Part shown: piece by piece, positions 46,181-56,642 of the stretch
Position numbering within the stretch: position 1 is the first letter of the stretch
Layout: every line of letters begins with the position of its first letter
DNA from: Sanguinoderma infundibulare
Taxonomy: Eukaryota; Basidiomycota; Agaricomycetes; Polyporales; Polyporaceae
Assembly (NCBI GenBank): GCA_032821775.1
Contig: JAVLRN010000011.1
Location: 2,046,001 to 2,110,000, forward strand
DNA length: 64,000 nt
Direction: 5' to 3'
The notes under the pieces: model-generated
The model's input: only the letters and a program-made list of their open reading frames with translations
Database searches by the model: none
Told to the model about the DNA's origin: nothing
Position numbers and translations under genes: made by a program

Positions 46181-46630
46181 TTAGCTTGGTGTAAGGACGC
46201 CCGGGGAGAGGATGGACTCGCAGTTCGTACGTATTCCCGTTCCCGTGCTATTTACTTGCATTGGTACAACGGGCCATATTCGGGCGGGTGTTTTGAAAGC
46301 CTGGCCGGCTAGAAGCATACATATAATATAGAGCGGAGGCTGCCTTCGCTTGCTTTGCATTTGATTCTCCACGTCGGTGTAAACACATCGGTGGAAGTGG
46401 CCGGAAGACTGACTCGCAGTACCCGTATGTACGCCATCGAAGTTGACGTAAGCCTCGAAGCAAAGGTTGAGGAATGGGGTATCCAACGGAACCCGACGAT
46501 CAACCACAACCCGTTTCAATAGTCGACAGTGAGTCCGATGGTCAAAATTCCATTCGAATGGATTTCTATTTAACCTGCGCCCACGCATCTTCTCAGCTGG
46601 CATATTCCAGGAGAAGCCGTTAGAGTGCAT
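46181..46630 (-). CDS. Candidate hypothetical protein, 149 aa
   Basis: This is a single minus-strand frame from ATG 46630 (MHSNGFSWNMPAEKMRGRRL) to TAA. The middle reads plausibly (RVPLDTPFLNLCFEAYVNFD, GHFHRCVYTDVENQMQSKRR, PPLYIICMLLAGQAF). A gtaaat sequence after the codon for Gln in PMQ could be a donor, making the C-terminus uncertain. Not recognised. Confidence 0.27.
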   Translation of the reverse strand: MHSNGFSWNMPAEKMRGRRLNRNPFEWNFDHRTHCRLLKRVVVDRRVPLDTPFLNLCFEAYVNFDGVHTGTASQSSGHFHRCVYTDVENQMQSKRRQPPLYIICMLLAGQAFKTPARIWPVVPMQVNSTGTGIRTNCESILSPGVLTPS

Positions 46631-47768
46631 CGAAGGCCAGGCTTGGACTACTCGCGATCAGCTTAGTTTTCGGAGCCCGCGGTCTGTACGATCCGTTAAG
46701 GATGCCTAATATTGTATTAGGAGATGCATGCACGCGATTGTCACAATCTGTGTGATATTCGGGTATGTTCTCACCTCTGACTAGGATTCATGGGTAGGCC
46801 AGCATTTTCTTGGAGTCACCATGCGTTTCCCAAACGCTCGCCGAAATTTGCTCGAAAAGGAAATTTTGACAGCGATGACGCAAAGTCAAAGACCTGCCAC
46901 GGCAGCCACAGCCAAAACGACTCCCTCTCTTACCACCACCTTCACCATTTTCCCTGTCTCTTATGTCTTCCAAATTCGCATTCCCGGAGTACGTTAGCGT
47001 TAATAGGTTGGTTGATGATAAGTAGGTGGTGCGTAAGCCTCCTGGCTAGCTGTATCGTAAACTGAATGACTACCAGGAGCCGCTCGGACACTCAACAGCA
47101 ACTGGTCCAGGCGTACACGTTCAATAGCCACCATTGTTCGCTCGATACAACCGTATATTAAGTCGGACGACGTCCCATGAATTACCACGGCTCATTGATT
47201 AGGTTGTGCAGGGAGGAGTACGTCAATATGCCAGGCAAGTTGTCGAGTCTCCAGCTGCCCGTGCCGTGTCTGTGCGACCAGTGGCGTGACTGATATATGT
47301 TTGGTCCCACCGAAGACAGCGTGGAGCAACGTTGCATCACATCGTCGATTTTTCTGGCAAATAGGCAACTGTATGCGCACATAGTCGAGTCCGAACATCT
47401 TACCACATTCCGAGGGCGTCCGCGGGCTTTCCCCCCTCCGTTCTGCACCGAGCCGCCACAGGAGTGCGCCAAGTCATATGTGTGGAGAGATCACAGGTGA
47501 GTGCATACATTGAGTTACTTTATCTAGGTCATACATGAGATAGTGGTTATATATGCCCAGTCCCGTCTGCTGTGCGTCCAGAGATGCCGTTGTACAAACT
47601 GTGAGGTATGATATATTGCGGCGATGCATGAACGATAATCCTACAGTGCCTGAGTGGGGGGTATCTGACTACATAGTTAACTTGCTGCTGAAACCAACTG
47701 CGAGGAAGCGTCAGGTGAGCATGTCGAGGCTATCGTACGTCGAAGAAGCTTGACACTTACTCGCACAA

Positions 47769-50700
47769 TCATCCAAACAAACCATTCTCCGCGCTCCCAG
47801 ACAAGCTGCCGAGCAACTTGTTCAAGTGACGCGCCACAGCTCCAGCCCCTTCCTTCACCTTCTCCCGGTCATCCTCACGGACCTTGGGCAGCAGCTTCGT
47901 CTCGAAGCGATCAGGATGCCACTTGCGCAAGTAGTCCTTGATACGCTCTCGCGGAGTCTTGTCAGAAGACTGGTGCGGCGAGAGGACGTACGCCTGGATC
48001 TCGATGTACGTCAACTGCTCGGGATCGTTCGGCTGCTTCAGCATTGGCCACGGGAATGAATGCCAGCTCAAGATTTCCAGCGTCGGGATCCTGGTCCAGC
48101 GCCGATCGTGATCCTCGAACAACCTGATGACCTCTTCCTTGCTAAGCTGCCGCATCGCCTTCTGCTCCGAACGACGCTGCTGCGCCTCTTGTTCGCGCTG
48201 GAACTGCTCAAACTGTCGGCGGGCGTGTTCCTCCTGGCGGCGGGCCCACTCTTCCTCGTTAAAGGCCGTATTGGAGGTGTGGGATGATGTGGCTCTCGGG
48301 GTACTGGGCGATGAATGGGCGTACGAGCTGGCGGTCTGATAGGCTCCAGCGGTGGGTCTACTACTGGCCGTCGAGGTGGCCGTGGTCGGTTGAGGTGTCG
48401 CGGGAGAGATCGGGGACTTCCAACCGCCACGGGAGTTGGGAGTGCCTGGCATACCGGTCGGAGTCGCGCTGGGTGTAGCAGAAGTCCGGCTCGCAGAACT
48501 TGTGTAACCAGTGGAATTGGAACGACCTGACGAAGCGGAGAAGTAGCTGGCTGAACTACTGAAGCTGGAAGACGATGCCGAACTACTGCGGTCGCCTGGA
48601 GTGGGGATAGGACGTGGTGCTGAAGAAGACGCCGACGAGTACTGTGGCACGGGACGAGCGGAACTGGAGTCGGACACACTGCCTACACTGTCCTGCCTCC
48701 GTCGACGCTCTTGTTGCATGCGCCATTCCTCCTCGGAACGACGCAGGGCCTCCTGGTATACCGCTTCGGACTGCTGTCTTTGCTGGTCCTCCTTGCGTCG
48801 CAGGGCCTCCTCGGCGCGCCTCCGAGCTTCGAGCTCCCTCAGACGTCCATCGTTCTCGAGCTGCGCCCGTTTATACGCCTCTTCCTGCTCTCGAACGAAT
48901 GCAGCCGTCCGCCGGTTCTCCTCCTCCAACGTCTTGGCGGCCTCCTGTTTCCTGGCTTCCTCTTCCTCGCGCTGCCTGGCTGCGCGCTCGCGGGCCTCGC
49001 GCTGACGTTGGATGCGCGCGAGCTCGGCTTCTTGTTCGCGGATGAATTGGGGATCCTGGAACTGGGCAATATCGTCCGTCGGTCGAGACTGGGTGGCCTC
49101 CGCGCGCGCACGTTCTGCCTCGGCATCGCGCAGCCGCGCAGCGTCAGCCTCGCGCTGTCTCGCCTCTGCCGTCTCGCGTTGTCTTACTTCCTCCGCCTCG
49201 CGTTGCTTCCGCGCCGCCTCCATGGCCTTCTCCCAGCGCTCCTCTGCCTCCCGCTGCCGGCGCCGCTCTTCATCATCCTTTTGTCGCTGTTCCTCTTGCT
49301 GGCGCTGCCGCTCTTCCTCCTCCGCCCTCTGTCGCTCCTCCCTCTGTCGCTGCAGCTCTTCTTCCTCCCTCTGCCGCTCTTCTTCCTCCCTCTGCCGCTC
49401 CTCCTCGACTGCCTTTCGTTGCTGTTCCTCGGCTTCCCTCTGCTCAGCCTCCCGCTGCTGCTGTTCCTCGAGCTCCTGTTGTCGCTGAGCCTCGGCCTTG
49501 CGATGCTCAGCCTCTTCTCGCAGCCTCTGGGCCTCTGCTTCCCGTTGCCTCCGTGCCGCGTCCTCTCGCTGTCGATGTGCCTCTAAAGCAGCCAAACGTT
49601 CGACTTGCAACCTCTCGGCCTCGAGGCGTGCTTGTGCAGCCGCTGCAGCAACAGCTTCGGTGTCTCGCCTGCGAGCCTCCTCCCACGCCTCCCTTTCTCG
49701 AGCAAAGCGTTCCTCCTGTTCCCTTTGTTGCCTCTGCCACTCGCGTCTTTGAGCCTCCTCGCGCTCCCGACGATCCACCTCCTCCCTCTCCCGCTTGGCC
49801 TTCTCTTCCTGCTCTAAACGCTCTCGCTCTTCCCGATCTCGCTTCTCTTTGTCTCTGCGCTCGCGCTCCTCCTCCGCTCGCCGCTCGCGTTCCTCCCTAT
49901 CCCGCCTCTCACGCTCCGCCTTCTCGCGCCTCTCCTTGTCCCGACGCTCCTTGTCCTCCTTGGCCCGTCGCTCCCTATCTTCCTGATCACGCCTCTTGCG
50001 TTCCTCTTGCTCCCGCTTCTCCCGTTCCTCTTTGTCCTGCCTCTCGCGCTCCAGTCTGTCCGCGTCTTCCTGCTTGCGTCTTTCCTCGGCCTCCTGCCAT
50101 TGCTGCAACTTGGCCTCGGCATCTTCGCGCTTCCGGATCTCCTCCTGGAGCTTCGCCTCGACCTCCCGGCGCAAGAGTTCCGCTTCGCGCCGTGCAAGTT
50201 CCTCCTGCTTCTGCTGAATCTCCAGAGCCTTGAGCCGGACCTCCTCTTCCTTCCGACGGGCTTCATCGGCCTTCCTCCTGGCCTCCTCCTCCTTTCTCTG
50301 TGCCTCCTCTTCCTTTCTCCTGGCCTCCTCCGCCTTCCGTCGAGCCTCTTCCTCAAGGCGCTTCGCTTCCTCGGTCTTGCGCATGACCTCGAGTCGCTCC
50401 TGACGGCGCTGCTCGTCCCGAACCAGCTTCCAGGTCAGCTCCTGCCGATCGTGCACTTCAGCACGTTCGCGCATTTGCCACAGGTCATCCAGATCCTCTC
50501 CGTAGTCCTCTTCCGAGTCGCTGTCGGAGGCGACGGACTGCTCCTCGAAGGTGGCCAGTGGACGCTGGGAGACATCGGACGGACCCCAGAACTCCTGGCG
50601 GGAGGAGCGAGAGCGGACTGATCGGGAGCCATTCGAGTTGCGTCGGCCGCTGACGCTGCTTGCGGGACTGCGATAGCGTGGGCTGGAGCTAAAGTCGTAA

Positions 50701-52277
50701 CCGGCGGATGGCAGCGCGTTTGGCGGACTGTGAGAACCGTTCCACGCGCGGGACGGGGAATGTCGCCGGAGATCGTCGTCTGTCGAAGATCGGCGGGGGA
50801 TAGGTCGACTGGAAGAGGCGGTCGGTATTGATGGAGGAGACTGGGGGCCGTACGTAGGGTAGGGGGAGGGCTGCGCTGGCCACGCGTCGACGTCACCTGT
50901 CAAGGACCTCCGTGGCGGGATCGGCCTGGCCGACGCTGGATTCTGAGAGCCATAGCGCATAGTCTCCGGGGAGGCTTGGTCCGACGTGTGGCTACGACGC
51001 TTGAGCCGTATGGGGATGCCTTCATCATCGGGGCCTGCCATGCGGAAACGGGTGTTCTGAGGGCTGACTTGCGGGAACTGTTGGTCCTCAGGACCCTGCG
51101 GAGCCAATCCAGGTCGGGATGACTGCATACGCGAGTCGGAGCGGCGGGGGGCGTAGATGTCGTGAACGGAGGTCTGCTGAGTGAACGAGGGTTGTCGGGA
51201 ACGTTCAGGCCGTTCAGGCTCCTTGCCTTTGCGCGAAGAGTTACGTTCCTCGACGGGCAGGCCATATCGGTCGCGAGGGAGCGAACTAAGATCGAAGTCG
51301 AGCGGAGAAGGGCGTTCTGGAGACCGAATGCTGGATCGAATGCTGCTAGCTCTAGACAGCGTCCGACCGTTGTCGTTGACGATACCCTCTCGCCCGCTAG
51401 GACCGAGGGGAGAAACAGTAGCGTGGGCGTAGGTTCGAGAGGTCGACGTTGACGGCAGATCGTCTTTGGGGGGAGTTCGCGGGAGCCAGATGTCTTGCGG
51501 CCGAGTCTTCGAGAGGGAGCTTGCGCCTCCCCCATAAGGAGGAGACGCACTGGGGGTAGTAGGATCGAAATCCGCGAAGACGGACGAGTTGCCGCGAGAA
51601 CGAGCCGGACGCACACCATAACTGCCCGGAGTGCCCAATATCTGGTCCGACCCCCCGCTCTGCGTGCGATCTCGAGGACGCGGGTCCGACCCTGGCGGTG
51701 CTCTGGCAAGCGGACGAGAATCACGATGCGGTATACTGGGTCCTTCCCTAGCATCCTGCTCACCGTTAGCCCCGGGCGGCGACGCAGCGGGCTCTCCGTT
51801 CGCCTTGGGAGGGACAGCGACGGGCTCTGCACTCTCTTGGTTAGGATTGGAAACGGTGGAATCTCGGCGACCTTCAGGTGCTTGCTGTCGCTCCGAGCTA
51901 CCCCTCTTAATCGTGTCCCAGATCGCCTGCTGCCGCCTCTTGAAGTCCTCAAACTCGTCCCCTTCCACCTCCTTCCCGAGCGCGAGCGACCGCTCGAAGC
52001 GGGCAATCTTGAGCTCCTCCGTGAACTGCTCCTGTGCCAGGCGGCGCACTCTGTCCATGGCCTGGTTGTACGCCCTCATGACGTTCTCCCACTGCGCCGT
52101 GCCCTCGAGGAGCCCTCTAAGCTGCACGTCTCTGTCCTCCCTCGCCTTGTCCACCATCGGCCGCAGCGTCTGCTCGATCCGCGCCCGGAGGCTCTCCTTC
52201 CACTGGGCGTCAGGCTCGACATCTTGGTCAACATTGGGCGGGAGCTGCTCTGAGATGGGCGTAAGCAGTGTCGTCAT
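47769..52277 (-). CDS. Giant coiled-coil protein with an HPD-containing J-like C-terminal tail, 1502 aa
   Basis: This is a single uninterrupted exon of 4.5 kb, striking beside its intron-rich neighbours. Residues 1-130 are helical (RIEQTLRPMVDKAREDRDVQ). About 130-600 is Ser/Pro/Arg-rich and disordered. About 600-1200 is an almost continuous Glu/Arg/Gln-rich coiled coil with 6-11 residue repeats such as RRKEEEAQRKEEEARRKADE. About 1200-1370 is Ser/Thr/Ala-rich. The last 120 residues are folded (LSKEEVIRLFEDHDRRWTRI, LSWHSFPWPMLKQPNDPEQL). They end with RIKDYLRKWHPDRFETKLLP, where HPD is at about 1454-1456, followed by REDDREKVKEGAGAVARHLN. That ending resembles the C-terminus of NFKBIL1-type proteins and a truncated J domain. 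Function is unknown; a scaffold with an Hsp70-contacting tail is a guess. Confidence 0.87.
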   Translation of the reverse strand: MTTLLTPISEQLPPNVDQDVEPDAQWKESLRARIEQTLRPMVDKAREDRDVQLRGLLEGTAQWENVMRAYNQAMDRVRRLAQEQFTEELKIARFERSLALGKEVEGDEFEDFKRRQQAIWDTIKRGSSERQQAPEGRRDSTVSNPNQESAEPVAVPPKANGEPAASPPGANGEQDAREGPSIPHRDSRPLARAPPGSDPRPRDRTQSGGSDQILGTPGSYGVRPARSRGNSSVFADFDPTTPSASPPYGGGASSLSKTRPQDIWLPRTPPKDDLPSTSTSRTYAHATVSPLGPSGREGIVNDNGRTLSRASSIRSSIRSPERPSPLDFDLSSLPRDRYGLPVEERNSSRKGKEPERPERSRQPSFTQQTSVHDIYAPRRSDSRMQSSRPGLAPQGPEDQQFPQVSPQNTRFRMAGPDDEGIPIRLKRRSHTSDQASPETMRYGSQNPASARPIPPRRSLTGDVDAWPAQPSPYPTYGPQSPPSIPTASSSRPIPRRSSTDDDLRRHSPSRAWNGSHSPPNALPSAGYDFSSSPRYRSPASSVSGRRNSNGSRSVRSRSSRQEFWGPSDVSQRPLATFEEQSVASDSDSEEDYGEDLDDLWQMRERAEVHDRQELTWKLVRDEQRRQERLEVMRKTEEAKRLEEEARRKAEEARRKEEEAQRKEEEARRKADEARRKEEEVRLKALEIQQKQEELARREAELLRREVEAKLQEEIRKREDAEAKLQQWQEAEERRKQEDADRLERERQDKEEREKREQEERKRRDQEDRERRAKEDKERRDKERREKAERERRDREERERRAEEERERRDKEKRDREERERLEQEEKAKREREEVDRREREEAQRREWQRQQREQEERFAREREAWEEARRRDTEAVAAAAAQARLEAERLQVERLAALEAHRQREDAARRQREAEAQRLREEAEHRKAEAQRQQELEEQQQREAEQREAEEQQRKAVEEERQREEEERQREEEELQRQREERQRAEEEERQRQQEEQRQKDDEERRRQREAEERWEKAMEAARKQREAEEVRQRETAEARQREADAARLRDAEAERARAEATQSRPTDDIAQFQDPQFIREQEAELARIQRQREARERAARQREEEEARKQEAAKTLEEENRRTAAFVREQEEAYKRAQLENDGRLRELEARRRAEEALRRKEDQQRQQSEAVYQEALRRSEEEWRMQQERRRRQDSVGSVSDSSSARPVPQYSSASSSAPRPIPTPGDRSSSASSSSFSSSASYFSASSGRSNSTGYTSSASRTSATPSATPTGMPGTPNSRGGWKSPISPATPQPTTATSTASSRPTAGAYQTASSYAHSSPSTPRATSSHTSNTAFNEEEWARRQEEHARRQFEQFQREQEAQQRRSEQKAMRQLSKEEVIRLFEDHDRRWTRIPTLEILSWHSFPWPMLKQPNDPEQLTYIEIQAYVLSPHQSSDKTPRERIKDYLRKWHPDRFETKLLPKVREDDREKVKEGAGAVARHLNKLLGSLSGSAENGLFG

Positions 52278-53209
52278 AGGACGTCAGGAGCCGTGCGTGG
52301 GGGTATGCGATATATGCGATATAGTACGAGGAAGCGGGGCGATGTGGCGATAGAAAGCTCGAGGTACCGGGGAGGACCGAGCTGCGCGGAGCGGGGGAGC
52401 GGATGGATATATGGGAGGTCTGGATAGCTGCAGTTTGGGCACCTACGGTAGGCCTCGCCGCATAGAGATGAGAGAGCACCTGAGCCGATCTGCCTCATGG
52501 TCAGTGCACGCACGCGAGCGTCGATAAAGGCCGGGCTGCGACGCACTTGGTACTCCTTGTGGGCGCGGGGGCGAGGGTGTGACGGAGAGGCGAGGTGACG
52601 GTCGAAGGGCGAGTCGGGGACGAGGCGGCGGGCAGCAGGCCTCAAGCGTCGGAGAACGGTTCAACGGACGCGCAGGAGGCAGCGCTCGGATCTTTATATC
52701 AAACGGCGCGCAGACCGTCTGCCCTCGCCCAACACGGCAGTCTCCTCGTTCCCGCCACGCACTGCGGACGTTTTCATCTCAACGTGCCCAAGCCACGCTC
52801 TCTCTTAACGCTTGCCTGGCCCGGCCGCTGACCTCATCTGGTATTAATCCCCTCTTGGAACCTTCTGATTTGCCCGGCCAGCCACCACAGGCCCTCACGC
52901 GGTCACGAGCTCTCATCCACGCTGCACGATGCCGTCGCCGTAGCAGCCCAGCAAATCCGGATATCGCCATTCCCGACACACAACAATCGCAAGACCAACA
53001 GCAACACCCATAAATATAGTTCCGTCCTCAAGTCCACAAGGATAGACGTCTGGACGCCACAGGTAACTATTACCTAAACGTCGCAAATCCGCCACGACGA
53101 GGTGCGCGCACATCCGAGTCTATCTGAGGATCATATCCATCGGTGAGTCATTCATGCCACATTGAATGCGCCGGAAACCTATCTGGCGCATGCAGAGCGT
53201 TCGGTTTTC
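52278..53209. other. Promoter of the coiled-coil gene and downstream flank of the bestrophin-like gene
   Basis: No gene is seen. The tract nearest 52277 contains short atatg/atcgatat-like AT patches on the coding strand. The rest has only short frames. Confidence 0.5.
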
Positions 53210-55372
53210 TCATTTTTTCGCCCGTGTGGCCTGCTCGACATCCCACCAGCTCCTGAGCAGCGTGCGGCGGATGTGGTGCATGCCGGTCTCTGGGCCATGA
53301 TACGAGTGGTCGACGTCGCTCAGCATCTCCTCCGCCGTGCGTCTGTCGCCGGGGGCGAAAGGCTGGTTCCAGGAGGTGAAGATGAATGCGTCTGGGTCAG
53401 GGCACGAGTGCTGCGCGGCGGAGAGGCGATGTCAATTGCTTTACGTGGACGAGGGAGTGAGGGTAACTTACTGCCGTGATCTCGTGAAGTTCACGCTGAA
53501 TACCCAGACAGAAGTCGTCGAGGTCTGGCAAAACAGTCAGTACGATCCCGGATATGAAAAAGGTCCGGATGCGGAGCGCTCACCGAGGTCGTTAAGGTCG
53601 TAGTTGAACGGGTTCTCGCTATATGAAGATTGACGGTCAAGACTGCACGCGGAAGATCCGAAGCAGAAGCGCACATACATCTCTTGGCCGATCTCGAGGA
53701 AACCGAGGAGCAAAAACGACGCGAAGGCCGTGCCGCTGCCGGGAGCGTCAGGCAATAAACTTTCGCTGAAGACGGGAGAACACGCACGGGATGGTCAGGT
53801 ACCCGAAGGAGCTCCAGACCTGGAACTGAAAGGTGAAGTTCGATCAGCACCCGCGCTCCGAAATACATTAGACAGAACATGCAATCGCGGACCACTGGCA
53901 ACCAATCCGCCATCATGAGCGCACCGACTTACCGGGAGGAAGAATAGGTAAAGCCAAAGCGAAATGCGCAGATGCGCCTGGTACGCGAAGGGCAGAGGAG
54001 TGTTCCTGATCCGATCGAGGTTCGTCACAGTGTCCTGGAGGGATGAGATGCCGGTCATGTACGCAGAAGCGGTAGCGGGCTGGAGCTGGCCGTTTTTGAG
54101 GAGCCACGCCAAGTAGTTTGAGAGGAAGAGGGTGATCTCGAGGGGGACGTTCGAGTCGACCGCCTCGGGCTTTAGGCGCTTTCCGGTGAAGGAACGCCCG
54201 GTGGCACTGGTTGGCAGCACGGACTCGGGCTGGGGCTTAGAGCGACGGAAGGGCAGGACGAGGAGCTTAAAGATCCGGAGGAAGGGGAGATAGTCGAAGA
54301 GCGACTCCTTCGGTGGGTTGCGTGCAGGCTGGAGCGGGTGCTCGCTGTACACGATCGGGAGCGCGGTCTCGGGGTCGAATTTCCTCTTCTTGTTCAGGAC
54401 CTCCTTCGAGCGGCCACGAAGGGAGTGGTAGATCTGGTCCTCGGAAATCTGGCCGAGTTCCTTTGAAATCTCCAGTGGGCCTTCAGAACCGGCGCGGGAG
54501 AGAGGGCGCGAGGAGGTGATCGTGTGGGCCGTGCGATGTTTCTCGGCGTCCATCGCAGATGCCCTCCACATAGGGAGCATGTCGTCCTCGTTGGCATGCT
54601 CAGGCGCGTGGGTTGAGTAGCGGGGGAGAAAGCAGACGAGGGGATACAGGTCTTCGTAGTACACGCCAGGTTCGCCGCGGAGCAAGTGCTAGACGGAAAT
54701 GGGTCAACGTCGGCCTGATCGGTCACGCCAACGTGGGATGCGCTCACCTTGACGGAGACCGAGTAGGCCTGGATGAGGTTGATCATGCTCTTCTTCTCGA
54801 TGGTGACCTCGAGCACCGTTTTTTGCTTACCGGTCTTTTTGTCGATGCGCTCGAAGGGGACGTGAATCCAGATCTGTGGAAGCCATTTTGAGTCTGACAC
54901 GGTTGTCGACGTCTGGGAGAGGACAGCTCACGACTTGGGCGACGTTTCGAGACGCGAGCGAGATCGCCGTCCATAGTTTCCTGCCCTCCATGTAACTGGT
55001 TCACCACGGCAAGAGACATGGTCAATGCCTATCACTTTGGCAAGAAGATGGGGGCGGAGTTTTGGACGGGGGATCGCAGACTGACCGTTCATACGCAGAG
55101 GACGTCCGGAAAGAGATGACGAGACCAAGCACGGTACCCAACACGGTGAGCAGCCCGTTGGAGACGCTGAGCTTGTGATGTGTCATGGACGACACGAGGG
55201 AGACCACTGGGGACGGTCGAGATGAGCCCAAACCACTCCGAGACAGGAAGTGTGCGTACTCACTTGTGGCAACGGCAGAGAAGAACAGGACCTCTGGCCA
55301 GATGTCGTTGATGACGGTGGCCTTGAACTTCTTCAAGCTCCAGCTGGCGAACAGCGGGTTTTGCGCGACCAT
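53210..55372 (-). CDS. Bestrophin-like anion channel (RFP-TM/UPF0187 family), 519 aa, ten exons
   Basis: This is a probable multi-pass chloride or anion channel of the bestrophin superfamily. Exons (minus): 55372-55264, 55206-55086, 54995-54932, 54873-54748, 54688-53933, 53825-53788, 53735-53679, 53618-53584, 53524-53472 and 53410-53210. Every junction preserves frame. Family blocks in order are DIWPEVLFFSAVATMV, LSVSNGLLTVLGTVLGLVIS with FRTSSAYER (residues about 69-77), GRKLWTAISLASRNV, the acidic HLLRGEPGVYYEDLYPLVCF, the pore-side ISSLQDTVTNLDRIRNTPLP, SSFGYLTIPGTAFASFLLLG, and the calcium-clasp-like GFLEIGQEIENPFNYDLNDL followed by DLDDFC. The C-terminus (HSCPDPDAFIFTSWNQPFAP ... RTLLRSWWDV) is as in fungal relatives. 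About 100 polar residues (rich in Ser, Lys, Glu) are inserted between the second and third membrane regions. Substrate is not known. Confidence 0.91.
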
Positions 55373-56642
55373 CTTGCGGGATCAACCAGGGATGGCGTGA
55401 CGAAGGACGGTCGTGGCGGCGTGGGCCGTGGACGTGCAAAACGACGGACAGAGGACCAGGTGCCTCACGAGCAGAAAAGCAGACAAGGATCGGCCAGGTA
55501 AGGCTGCAGGGGAAGTCCCGACCCAGACGAATTAGACAAGGGGAAGGGGGGACTTAAAGAAGGCGAAAGAGAGTGTGGGTACAAGCGGAGCATCCTGAGA
55601 GAACTCATATATGAAATGACGGCTACGGGCGGCGCTGGGAGCGTTGCGTTCGAGAACGAGGTACAACAGTCCGCGACCACGATGATCAGGACGCGGCCAG
55701 TTGGCGATGACCGTCCGTCGTCGCGGAGACCAACTCGACACCCTCCAATCAGAACTCCGTCGGGCGCTCTTTGAATTTGACAGATGGTCGGCCTCTCTCG
55801 CTTTGAGGCGCCGATGGAATATGGCCGTTGGGGCCTGGCTGCGCACTTGTGTCCGATCACCCATGTCCAACTCGGAAGGATCGCTTTCACTGTCAGCGGT
55901 CGCGTAGAAACGAGAGGTTCCTGGAGCTGAAGAAGTCCCAGGGACCACATAAGTACGAAGGCGAACTGACACAGCCTATCGTTAGTTCGACGCGACCACA
56001 TGTGAAACAGTAAACAAGATGAACTGTCATGTCTTCTCCGGAGCGCCAAGGTCCCGGAGTCCCAGGCTTGCGTCCCGTTCGATCCAGAGCAAACCCCTTC
56101 AAGACCGTCAAGTCTCTTTCACATTTTGTGTCTGACGAGGGCGGTGCATCAAGAGATGTCGATGGCCGTTGAGCATTGCACATCGTATTATACGCAAGCA
56201 CACGAGGAATATATATGGGACTCGCCGCCGCCGGGCAGGCTGCACACAGCCACCCTCGTTCCGGTGGACGTGCGGTGGTATATCCAACCGATCAATCGCC
56301 ATCCCACCGCATTCGAAAACCGCACGAATCACGCATGCAAGGCAGTGCACCCAGACCAAGTCGCCAAATGGAGGTCCTGACGGATGTTATTGCAAGGGAA
56401 CTTCCAAGCAAATTTCGCCACCGGAGGTGAATCAAAAGTGGCACCCGACTCTTGCCGGCCACACGGATTCCAAATAGCCACAGGCGGGTTCGGTTGTCAG
56501 TGATAGATTCCAAGTCCAGCAGGCGAGCGGATCAGCACGACGGGGAAGAATGATTCGGAGTCGTGTAGGCATTTCACAGCGAAAAGCGGGTGTAATAAGT
56601 ACATAGGTGCATAGGAGGCAGTGCTCTCCACGCGGCTGCTGA
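55373..56642. other. Intergenic region between the bestrophin-like gene and the GST gene
   Basis: A minus-strand open frame (55532-55972) and a plus-strand frame (55701-55907, MTVRRRGDQLDTLQSELRRA) overlap on opposite strands, and neither is convincing. The proximal part is likely the promoter of the bestrophin-like gene. Confidence 0.4.

Larger units (their letters stand above)
42901..47768. other. Gene-poor interval (4.9 kb)
   Basis: 42.9-43.6 kb is pyrimidine-rich with no coding signal. Around 44.45-45.4 kb several plus-strand pieces look protein-like (FVNRPVFKVALAEEVADIE followed at once by a gtaagt donor at about 44529), but I could not chain them into one gene. 46.7-47.77 kb holds nothing recognised. 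Two weak minus-strand candidates are listed separately. Confidence 0.4.

Noticed and set aside
48711..50621. Leu/Ser-rich plus-strand frames of 200-290 codons that look like membrane proteins
   Set aside because: They are the antisense of the Glu/Arg/Lys coiled coil; such codons reverse-complement to Leu/Ser/Pro runs.
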